From: an uncultured beta proteobacterium
GTDB taxonomy: Bacteria; Pseudomonadota; Gammaproteobacteria; Burkholderiales; Burkholderiaceae_E
Direction of reading: 5' to 3'
Length of the DNA stretch: 64,000 nt
NCBI GenBank assembly: GCA_903934295.1
Contig: CAIZNI010000047.1
Span: 160,961-224,960 of the forward strand
Part shown: positions 44,961 through 51,318 of the stretch, in pieces
Layout: each line of letters opens with the position of its first letter
How positions within the stretch are numbered: position 1 is the first letter of the stretch
Program-made: the position numbers and the translations under genes
Notes under the pieces: generated by a model
The model's database searches: none
The model's input: the letters and a program-made list of their open reading frames with translations, nothing else
What the model was told of the DNA's origin: nothing

Positions 44961-45691
44961 CGGGCCAGCGCCGGATGCCTGAAGATGCGCCACAGCGTCA
45001 GCGCCACCATCGCCAGTGCGAACAACATGGCCACCCAGATCGCCTGCGAGAGGGTGTCGAAACGCGCGACCTCCGCCTGATGCACGGTCCTCAGCAGCGT
45101 GTCGGAAGCGGTCAGCAGCGCGAGCGGGATCTCATCGAGGCGATCGCTCACGGCGCGGTCGAGGCCGCGCAGCAGGCCGTCGGCGATCAGGGGGTTCCAG
45201 GCGTCACCGGCAGTGGCGGCCTGCAGCGCACGGTCATAGGCCTGGTTCAGCTGCGCCAGAGCCGTGATTTGTTCGGGCACATTGATCGTGGCGGGCAGCC
45301 GGAATGCCGAGCTCTCATGATCCGAGCCGACCATTTTCTCGAGGCGATCCAGTCTGGCGGGCAGTGCCTGCAGCAACTCGGTCGTCTTCAACTTGCGCGC
45401 CTCGAAGGCCTTGAGGTGGCTCGCCCGATCCTGCGCAACATGGCCACGCAGCAGGATGTTCTTCCACTCCTGGACCTGCGTCTTGAAGTTCGCCTGCACC
45501 GAGCGCGCGTGATCCAGGGTGGCCGCGGCTTCGTTCAGCGTCTTCTCGGTGCGCAAGTGCAGTCCGCTCAGTGACCAGACTGCGAACAGACCCGCAATGC
45601 CGGTGGTCAGCACCATCAACAGCATCAGGCTCGCGAGGCTCATCAGCGAGCGACGCAGACTCATCAGATCGGACAGGTTGACTTTGGCCAT
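44957..45691 (-). CDS. Four-helix-bundle-like membrane sensor lacking an output domain
   Basis: 244 residues. N-terminal helix (about 15-42), a helical extracytoplasmic region ('ARSVQANFKTQVQEWKNILLRGHV', typical of 4HB_MCP/MCP-type ligand domains) and a second helix near the C-terminus (about 212-232). After it only about ten residues follow, so there is no HAMP or methyl-accepting domain. It resembles a chemoreceptor input half. As first gene of the long minus-strand run it may report to downstream partners within the membrane. Confidence 0.72.
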   Translation of the reverse strand: MAKVNLSDLMSLRRSLMSLASLMLLMVLTTGIAGLFAVWSLSGLHLRTEKTLNEAAATLDHARSVQANFKTQVQEWKNILLRGHVAQDRASHLKAFEARKLKTTELLQALPARLDRLEKMVGSDHESSAFRLPATINVPEQITALAQLNQAYDRALQAATAGDAWNPLIADGLLRGLDRAVSDRLDEIPLALLTASDTLLRTVHQAEVARFDTLSQAIWVAMLFALAMVALTLWRIFRHPALAR

Positions 45692-45927
45692 GGGCGCCGC
45701 GGAAACAGGGTTGGGAGGACGGCTGACAGCGGCGGCGGGCACACAGCGCCGATCGTCAGCCGGGGAACCGCTCGACGCGACCCATTCATATCCTATAGCC
45801 AGCGAGTGTGACCGGACGATGACGGCGCAGCAACGGGGTGCATGGCGCGGACCCCAGGCATCCCGACGCGGGCAAGGCACCGAACACATCGGGATGCTGG
45901 CCACAACGGATGGAAAACACAGGGACG

Positions 45928-45953
45928 AAAAAAAAGCCCCGGGAAGGAGCCTT
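45928..45953 (-). terminator. Intrinsic terminator reading leftward
   Basis: On the minus strand AAGGCTCC - TTCCC - GGGGCTTT forms an 8-bp stem (two G-T wobbles) followed by a run of T residues. No intact minus-strand gene lies immediately upstream, so it probably served a lost RNA gene whose 3' end remains at 46010-46031. Confidence 0.6.
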
Positions 45954-45956
45954 GGC

Positions 45957-46010
45957 GGGTCAGAAGGGATTGTTTAACTAACTCGCTCAGTTTTCAGACC
46001 CCCTTTTTTT
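45957..46010 (+). terminator. Terminator-like hairpin plus T7 tract reading rightward
   Basis: GGGTC-A-GAA pairs with TTC-A-GACCC (one mismatch) across a loop of about 27 bases, followed by CCTTTTTTT. There is no plus-strand gene upstream, so it could end a small RNA or simply insulate the toxin-antitoxin island. Confidence 0.4.
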
Positions 46011-46031
46011 GGTGGGGTCGGGGATTCGAAC
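46010..46031 (-). pseudogene. tRNA 3'-end-like remnant (possible attachment site)
   Basis: Read on the minus strand, GTTCGAATCCCCGACCCCACCA looks like a T-loop, T-stem and acceptor end with CCA, but it is about two bases short and the sequence 5' of it cannot fold into the rest of a tRNA. It directly precedes the leftward terminator, as a tRNA 3' end would. This is the kind of scrap left by integration at a tRNA gene; no integrase is present. Confidence 0.35.
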
Positions 46032-46070
46032 AGTTGCACGTCGCTTGTTCAACTCAGCGGCCGCCGGCAC

Positions 46071-46107
46071 TTGCGCACTCGAACCACCGTGTCTACAATG
46101 TATATAC
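46071..46107 (+). promoter_or_regulatory. Sigma-70 promoter and palindrome for mazEF
   Basis: -35 TTGCGC (46071-46076) and -10 TACAAT (46094-46099) with 17-base spacing, followed at once by the palindrome GTATATAC (46100-46107), a likely autoregulatory operator. The ribosome-binding site GAGGAG lies about 20 bases farther on. Confidence 0.65.
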
Positions 46108-46126
46108 TATCGAGGAGTCTGAACCC

Positions 46127-46369
46127 ATGGAAACCGTCATTCGAAAATGGGGCAACAGCCCAGCCCTTCGCTTACCTACTGCGGTCCTGAAAGAGGCTGG
46201 GTATCAACTCGAGCAAAAGGTGGAACTGGTGGTCTCGCGCGGCCGGATCATCATCCAACCGTCAAAGAAAGTTGAATACGATCTTGACGCTCTGGTGAGT
46301 GGCATCCATGCCGGCAACACCCATGATGAAGTGAGCTTCGGTAGACCCGTTGGTAACGAGGCACTTTGA
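46127..46369 (+). CDS. mazE: MazE-family antitoxin
   Basis: 80 residues. N-terminal SpoVT/AbrB-type swapped-hairpin DNA-binding domain ('VIRKWGNSPALRLPTAVLKEAGYQLEQKVEL') and a flexible acidic/hydrophobic tail ('YDLDALVSGIHAGNTHDEV') that would occlude the toxin active site. It binds and neutralises MazF and represses the operon. The stop codon overlaps the toxin start. Codon use is less GC-biased than the chromosome around it, suggesting acquisition. Confidence 0.92.
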   Translation: METVIRKWGNSPALRLPTAVLKEAGYQLEQKVELVVSRGRIIIQPSKKVEYDLDALVSGIHAGNTHDEVSFGRPVGNEAL

Positions 46370-46713
46370 TGCCACCGCGTGCCTATGTGCCTGATACCGG
46401 CGACGTCGTGTGGTTGCAATTCGATCCGCAGGCCGGGCATGAACAGGCGGGCCACCGTCCTGCCCTGGTGATCAGTCCGGCCAACTACAACGGCAAAACA
46501 GGCTTGATGGTCTGTTGCCCGATGTCCACCAAGATCAAAGGGCATCCATTCGAGGTCATCACCGAGGTCGACGGCATGGAGTGCGCGGTCCTGTCGGATC
46601 AAGTGAAGTCTCTCGATTGGAAAATCCGCCGCGCCAAGAAGAAGGCCGCAGTCAGCGCTGAAGTCATGCTGCATGTCAGGGCCAAGATGAAGGCGCTTTT
46701 GCAGATTAGGTGA
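46369..46713 (+). CDS. mazF: MazF/PemK-family endoribonuclease toxin
   Basis: 114 residues with the CcdB/PemK fold. 'YVPDTGDVVWLQFDPQAGHEQAGHRPALVISP' includes the catalytic Arg (H-R-P) and the usual G-D-[IV] strand, and 'MVCCPMSTKIKGHPFEV' carries the conserved Thr/Ser-proximal strand. Cleaves mRNA at short sequence motifs when the antitoxin is degraded. The ATG shares bases with the antitoxin stop (TGATG), giving translational coupling. Confidence 0.92.
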   Translation: MPPRAYVPDTGDVVWLQFDPQAGHEQAGHRPALVISPANYNGKTGLMVCCPMSTKIKGHPFEVITEVDGMECAVLSDQVKSLDWKIRRAKKKAAVSAEVMLHVRAKMKALLQIR

Positions 46714-46824
46714 TGAAAACCCTGCTTGGCGGAAGGGGAGTGATCTGGCTAACGAACCAGCCCGGCGGTGCCGTCTTCATGCTGCGCAGTGCACCGCAGC
46801 GTCGAAGGTCGCCGACGTCAGCGG

Positions 46825-46866
46825 TTGCCAGCCTTCCAGATGCGCGATAGTATTACCGGGTATTAC
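46825..46866 (+). promoter_or_regulatory. Promoter and repeat operator for vapBC
   Basis: -35 TTGCCA (46825-46830) and -10 TAGTAT (46848-46853) spaced 17 bases. The 10-base-spaced direct repeat GTATTAC (46850-46856, 46860-46866) overlaps the -10, as expected for autoregulation by a VapBC complex. Confidence 0.5.
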
Positions 46867-46881
46867 TTAGGGGGCGAGGCC

Positions 46882-47115
46882 ATGGAAGCCACATCTGTCA
46901 CCAGCAAGGGCCAGGTCACCATCCCGAAGGAGCTGCGACAGCGGCTTGGTATCCGGCAAGGCAGCAGGATAGAGTTCTCGCTCGTTGGGGACCACGTGGT
47001 GATGCGGGTTCGCAGTTCGCCCGCTGCAGAGTCGGCCAGCGGCTTCGGCCTGCTCAAAAGTCGGCGTGCGGCGGTGCCGGCCGATTGGGACCCTGCATCG
47101 TTGGTCAAGCGATGA
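46882..47115 (+). CDS. vapB: AbrB/VapB-family antitoxin
   Basis: 77 residues. Starts with the textbook SpoVT/AbrB motif 'SVTSKGQVTIPKELRQRLGIRQGSRIEF'; the C-terminal third ('SGFGLLKSRRAAVPADWDPASLVKR') would wrap the toxin. A GGGGGCGAGG ribosome-binding site precedes ATG 46882, and the stop overlaps the VapC start (ATGA). Confidence 0.9.
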   Translation: MEATSVTSKGQVTIPKELRQRLGIRQGSRIEFSLVGDHVVMRVRSSPAAESASGFGLLKSRRAAVPADWDPASLVKR

Positions 47116-47528
47116 TCGGGCTGGATACCAACGTCCTGGCTCGCTACTACGTCGACGATGCAGGGGAAGCCCAGGCACAGCACCAGCGGGTTGCGGCGCG
47201 CCGCCTGATCGAATCGGGCCAACCACTGATGGTCAGCAAGACGGTGGTTCTCGAGCTCGAGTGGGTCATGCGCGGCTACTACGGCTTTTCACAGCCTGAG
47301 GTGGCGACGGTCTTGCGACATCTTCTCGGGATGCATCACGTCACCATAGAGGATCGGGACGTGGTCGAGCAGGCGCTGTCCAACTGCGATGCCGGGATCG
47401 ACTTCGCAGATGCGCTGCACCACGCGAGCTACAGGGTCTGTGACAGCGTTGCGACGTTCGACGACCGCAAGTTCGCGCGGCGAGCCAAGAAGCTTGGCAT
47501 GGCGCCAGCCGTGTCGATGCTGTCGTAG
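47112..47528 (+). CDS. vapC: VapC-family PIN-domain ribonuclease toxin
   Basis: 138 residues. PIN acidic residues are visible in 'IGLDTNVLARYYVDD' (Asp4), 'VVLELEWVMRGYYG' (Glu), 'DAGIDFADALHHA' (Asp) and 'VATFDDRKFAR' (Asp). VapC toxins cleave tRNA or rRNA. Overlap with vapB and the separate promoter make it a second complete toxin-antitoxin pair within 1.4 kb. Confidence 0.92.
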   Translation: MIGLDTNVLARYYVDDAGEAQAQHQRVAARRLIESGQPLMVSKTVVLELEWVMRGYYGFSQPEVATVLRHLLGMHHVTIEDRDVVEQALSNCDAGIDFADALHHASYRVCDSVATFDDRKFARRAKKLGMAPAVSMLS

Positions 47529-47581
47529 CAGGTCCCGGCGATCACATCGAACCAGGCCGGTCACAGAGGGTCTCTGGTACC

Positions 47582-47671
47582 TGGCGGAGGGTGAGGGATT
47601 CGAACCCCCGAGGAGCTTGCACCCCTAGCGGATTTCAAGTCCGCCGCATTCGGCCGCTCTGCCAACCCTCC
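47582..47671 (-). tRNA. tRNA-Ser(UGA)
   Basis: 90 bases including encoded CCA. The acceptor GGAGGGT pairs with ACCCTCC, discriminator G. Anticodon loop CTTGAAA presents TGA, and the long variable arm (TAGGGGTGCAAGCTCCT region) is typical of tRNA-Ser. T-loop GTTCGAATC is intact. Confidence 0.95.
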
Positions 47672-47716
47672 GCAGCGGCGCAAACTATAACGCAGGCGGG
47701 CATTGCCCGGCCAGGT

Positions 47717-48289
47717 TCAGACCCGATCGAAAGCCGGCCAGGACCACTGACCGCTGACGATGCGCTCGAGCCAGTGGACCGCGATCTGGGTCTTCACATC
47801 GGTGAGACGGCCGGCGCGCACTTCATCGACCAGCCAGCCCAGCGAAACGATGTCGATCTCCAGGAACTCGCCCGCATCCAGCGCGCGCCCGACCTGCTCG
47901 AGTTCCCGGCACAGATAGATGTCGAGGATCTCGTCCGCAAAACCGATCGCCGGATGGATGGTGGTCAGGAACGCCCATTCGGCGGCCCGGTAACCGGTTT
48001 CCTCGATCAGTTCGCGCTGCGCGGTCTGCAGGCTGGTCTCGCCCGGATCGATCTTGCCCGCCGGGATCTCGATGAAGACTTCGCGCAGGGGATAGCGGAA
48101 CTGGCGCTCGATCAGGACCCGCCCATCGGCAAACAACGGCACCATGGCCGCCGCACCCGGGTGCACCACATACTCGCGCCGGGATTGGGTCCCGTCGGGC
48201 ATGCGGACCTGATCCTGGCGGATCTGGAGGAAGCCACCCTGGTAGACCACTTCCGAGCTGAGCTCGGTCTCCTTCAGGTGGTCCGCCAC
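47717..48289 (-). CDS. NUDIX hydrolase, ADP-ribose pyrophosphatase type
   Basis: 190 residues. The Nudix box is complete: 'GKIDPGETSLQTAQRELIEETGY' region (G-x5-E-x7-R-E-x-x-E-E-x-G). 'RQFRYPLREVFIEIPAGKIDPGE' is typical of ADP-ribose pyrophosphatases, which clear free ADP-ribose. It follows nuoN by 40 bases on the same strand, an adjacency common in Burkholderiales, and is likely co-transcribed with the NADH dehydrogenase operon. Confidence 0.92.
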   Translation of the reverse strand: MADHLKETELSSEVVYQGGFLQIRQDQVRMPDGTQSRREYVVHPGAAAMVPLFADGRVLIERQFRYPLREVFIEIPAGKIDPGETSLQTAQRELIEETGYRAAEWAFLTTIHPAIGFADEILDIYLCRELEQVGRALDAGEFLEIDIVSLGWLVDEVRAGRLTDVKTQIAVHWLERIVSGQWSWPAFDRV

Positions 48290-48329
48290 GGCAGGCTCCG
48301 ATCGGGCAATGCGGCGAGACGCCGGTGTA

Positions 48330-49802
48330 TCAGGTGGTGAGCGCCTGGCGGATCGCCTGGACGCACAGGGTCATCAGACCGGAAGGCGCCAGGCCCAGGC
48401 CCAGGATGAGCGCCCCGTTGATGGCCATCGCCGCGCGGGCGCTGGCATCGGGCGCCAGCCGGCTGGTGTCCTCGGGTTCGTCGAAGTACAGGGTCTTGAC
48501 CACCCGCAGGTAGTAGAAGGCCCCGACCAGCGACGCCAGCACCGCCACCACCGCCAGCCACAGCATGCCGGCGTGCACCACCGACTGCAGCACCGCCAGC
48601 TTGGCGTAGAAGCCCACCGTCGGCGGGATTCCGGCCAGCGAGAACATCAGGATGAGCGCGATGAAGGCCATCCAGGGGCTGCGCCGGTTCAGGCCGCGCA
48701 GATCGCTGATCTCCTCGGCTTCGAAGCCCTGGCGAGCCAGCAGCTGGATCAGCCCGAAGGTGCCCAGCGTGGTCAGCACATAGGTGATGATGTAGAAGAG
48801 CGAGGCGCTGTAGGCATCGGGTGCGGCCGCTGCGTCGCCGCCGATCACGCCCGAGAGCAGGCCCAGCAGCACGAAGCCGACCTGCGCGATGGTCGAGTAG
48901 GCCAGCATCCGCTTGAGGTTGGTCTGGGCGATGGCCACCAGGTTGCCCACCACCAGCGAGGCCACGCACAGCACGGTGAGCATCTGCTGCCAGTCGGCGG
49001 CCACCCCGATCAGGCCTTCGGCCAGGATGCGGAAGGTGATCGCGAAAGCCGCCAGCTTGGGTGCGCCGGCGATCAGCAGGGTGACCGCGGTTGGCGTGCC
49101 CTGATAGACGTCGGGCACCCACATGTGAAAGGGCACCGCGCCGAACTTGAACGCCAGCCCGGCCACAATGAACACCACACCGAAGACCATCACCGTGCGG
49201 TTCGCCTGCCCGGTGGACAGCGCCTTGGCGATGTCCGGCAAGTCGAGGCTGCCGGTGCCGCCATAGAGCATCGACATCCCGTACAGCAGGAAGCCCGAGG
49301 CAAGCGCGCCCAGCACGAAGTACTTGATCGCCGCCTCGGTCGCCCGACCCGAGTCCCGACGCAGCGCGGCCAGCGCATACAGCGACAGCGACATCAGCTC
49401 CAGCCCGAGATAGATCACCAACAGGTTGTTTGCCGAGATCATCACCATCTGACCCAGCAACGAGAACATCGCCAGGGTGTAGAACTCGCCGCGGTACAGC
49501 TGGCGGTCGGCCACATAGCCGCGGGCATAGAGCAGGCTCACCGCGGTTGCGACCAGCGCGCAGATCTTGAGCAGGCGAGCCAGGTCGTCGGACAGATACA
49601 TGCCGCCGAACGCATACTGCACCGGCGTGCCGACCTGAGACAGCAGGGCGAAGAGCGGCGCCAGCAGGGCGATCAGAGCCAGCCGGTCGATGCCCTGGGC
49701 TTGCCCGTGACGGCTCTTGAACACATCGGCCAGCAGGACCACGCAGGCCACCACCAGCAGGACGATCTCGGGCAGCGCCGCGAGCAGGTTGAGCTTGTCC
49801 AT
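48330..49802 (-). CDS. nuoN: NADH-quinone oxidoreductase subunit N
   Basis: 490-residue antiporter-like membrane subunit of complex I (about 14 helices) taking part in proton pumping. '[16 protein letters not shown]' with its conserved Glu, '[16 protein letters not shown]' and '[14 protein letters not shown]' mark the Mrp-type fold. Last nuo gene, six bases after nuoM. Confidence 0.96.
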   Translation of the reverse strand: MDKLNLLAALPEIVLLVVACVVLLADVFKSRHGQAQGIDRLALIALLAPLFALLSQVGTPVQYAFGGMYLSDDLARLLKICALVATAVSLLYARGYVADRQLYRGEFYTLAMFSLLGQMVMISANNLLVIYLGLELMSLSLYALAALRRDSGRATEAAIKYFVLGALASGFLLYGMSMLYGGTGSLDLPDIAKALSTGQANRTVMVFGVVFIVAGLAFKFGAVPFHMWVPDVYQGTPTAVTLLIAGAPKLAAFAITFRILAEGLIGVAADWQQMLTVLCVASLVVGNLVAIAQTNLKRMLAYSTIAQVGFVLLGLLSGVIGGDAAAAPDAYSASLFYIITYVLTTLGTFGLIQLLARQGFEAEEISDLRGLNRRSPWMAFIALILMFSLAGIPPTVGFYAKLAVLQSVVHAGMLWLAVVAVLASLVGAFYYLRVVKTLYFDEPEDTSRLAPDASARAAMAINGALILGLGLAPSGLMTLCVQAIRQALTT

Positions 49803-49808
49803 CGGCGT

Positions 49809-51293
49809 CTACTTGATCTTGGAAACCGACACGTGCTTCAGGAGCGCCGCGACGGAAGCATCGGTGGAATCGGTCACCGGCTTGGGATACAGACCCATCC
49901 AGAGCACCGCGGCGGCCAAAACGGCCAGCATCCAGAATTCGCGCCGGTTCACATCGGTCAGCGCAGCCACATGCTCATTGGCCACCGCGCCGAACACCAC
50001 GCGCTTGTACATCCACAGCGAGTACGCCGCACCCAGGATCAGGGTCGAGGCGGCGGCGAACGCGATCCAGAAGTTGAACTGCACCGCGCCCAGGATGACC
50101 AGGAACTCGCCCACGAAGCCCGAGGTCGCCGGCAGCCCGCAGTTGGCCATGGTGAAGAAGAGGAAAAACGCGGCGAACAGCGGCATGGTGTTGACCACGC
50201 CGCCGTAGTCGGCGATGCGTCGCGAGTGCATGCGGTCGTACAGCACCCCGATGCACAGGAACATCGCGCCCGAGATGAAGCCGTGCGAGATCATCTGCAT
50301 GATCGCGCCCTGCACGCCGAGCTGATTGAACATGAAAAAGCCCAGGGTGACGAAGCCCATGTGGGCGATCGACGAATAGGCAACCAGCTTCTTCATGTCG
50401 GTCTGGACCAGCGCGACCAGGCCGATGTAGACCACCGCGATCAGCGACAGCGTGATCATGAAGCCCGACAGCGCGTGGCTGGCATCGGGGGCGATCGGCA
50501 GCGAGAACCGCAGGAAGCCGTAGGCGCCCAGCTTGAGCATGATCGCCGCCAGCACCACCGAACCGCCGGTGGGCGCCTCGACGTGGGCATCGGGCAGCCA
50601 GGTGTGCACCGGCCACATCGGGACCTTGACCGCGAAGGCGAACAGGAAGGCGAAGAAGATCAGGGTCTGTTCGTTCATCGACAGCGGCAGCTGGTGCCAG
50701 TCGAGGATCGAGAACGAGCCGGCCTTCAGGAAGAGGAATACCAGCGCGACCAGCGTCAGCAGCGAGCCCATCAGCGTGTACAGGAAGAACTTGAACGCCG
50801 CGTAGACGCGATTCGGTCCGCCCCACACCCCGATGATGATGTACATCGGGATCAGCGTGGCTTCGAAGAACACATAGAACAGCAGACCGTCGAGGGCGCT
50901 GAACACCCCCACCATCAGGCCCGACAGGATCAGGAACGAGGCCATGTACTGGGCGACCCGGTCCTCGATCACCTCCCAGCCGGCGATCACCACGATCACG
51001 GTGATGAAGCCGGTGAGCGGCACGAACCACATCGACAGCCCGTCCACGCCCAGGTGGTAGTGCGCGCTGAAGCGCTCGATCCAGGGCATCTTCTCGACGA
51101 ACTGCATCGACGACGACGCGGCGTCGAAACCGAGGACGACCGCCAGCGCGGGCAGCAGCCCGAGCAGGGCGCCGGCCAGGGCCACGCCGCGGACCACGCC
51201 GCGGTTGCGATCGCTGCCGAAGGCCAGCAGGAATCCGCCGACCAGGATGGGAATCCAGATCGCGGCACTCAGGTAGGAAAATCCGGAACTCAT
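49809..51293 (-). CDS. nuoM: NADH-quinone oxidoreductase subunit M
   Basis: 494-residue antiporter-like proton-pumping subunit. Conserved features include 'FFEATLIPMYIIIGVWGG' (key Glu), 'FAFAVKVPMWPVHTWLPDAHVEAPT' (key Lys and the HTWLP loop) and 'KKLVAYSSIAHMGFV'. Sits between nuoL and nuoN with normal spacing. Confidence 0.97.
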   Translation of the reverse strand: MSSGFSYLSAAIWIPILVGGFLLAFGSDRNRGVVRGVALAGALLGLLPALAVVLGFDAASSSMQFVEKMPWIERFSAHYHLGVDGLSMWFVPLTGFITVIVVIAGWEVIEDRVAQYMASFLILSGLMVGVFSALDGLLFYVFFEATLIPMYIIIGVWGGPNRVYAAFKFFLYTLMGSLLTLVALVFLFLKAGSFSILDWHQLPLSMNEQTLIFFAFLFAFAVKVPMWPVHTWLPDAHVEAPTGGSVVLAAIMLKLGAYGFLRFSLPIAPDASHALSGFMITLSLIAVVYIGLVALVQTDMKKLVAYSSIAHMGFVTLGFFMFNQLGVQGAIMQMISHGFISGAMFLCIGVLYDRMHSRRIADYGGVVNTMPLFAAFFLFFTMANCGLPATSGFVGEFLVILGAVQFNFWIAFAAASTLILGAAYSLWMYKRVVFGAVANEHVAALTDVNRREFWMLAVLAAAVLWMGLYPKPVTDSTDASVAALLKHVSVSKIK

Positions 51294-51318
51294 GGCTGGA
51301 GGCGCCCTCAGATTCGGT

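Larger units (their letters stand above)
45692..46126. other. 435-bp gene-free region between the sensor operon and the toxin-antitoxin island
   Basis: No convincing gene. It should hold the minus-strand promoter of the sensor operon. It contains terminator-like elements at 45928-45953 (minus) and about 45957-46010 (plus), a tRNA-3'-end-like scrap (46010-46031) and the mazEF promoter. Base composition falls towards the right, consistent with an inserted element boundary. Confidence 0.6.

Noticed and set aside
46010..46100. A complete tRNA on the minus strand
   Set aside because: Only a T-loop/acceptor-like end is present; no anticodon arm, D-arm or pairing 5' acceptor could be found.
45842..47528. 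Prophage or integrative element carrying the toxin-antitoxin genes
   Set aside because: No integrase, transposase, phage or conjugation gene; only two small toxin-antitoxin pairs are visible.
48290..48329. A small gene between nuoN and the NUDIX hydrolase (often a DUF2818 gene in relatives)
   Set aside because: Only 40 bases separate the two genes; no room for it.
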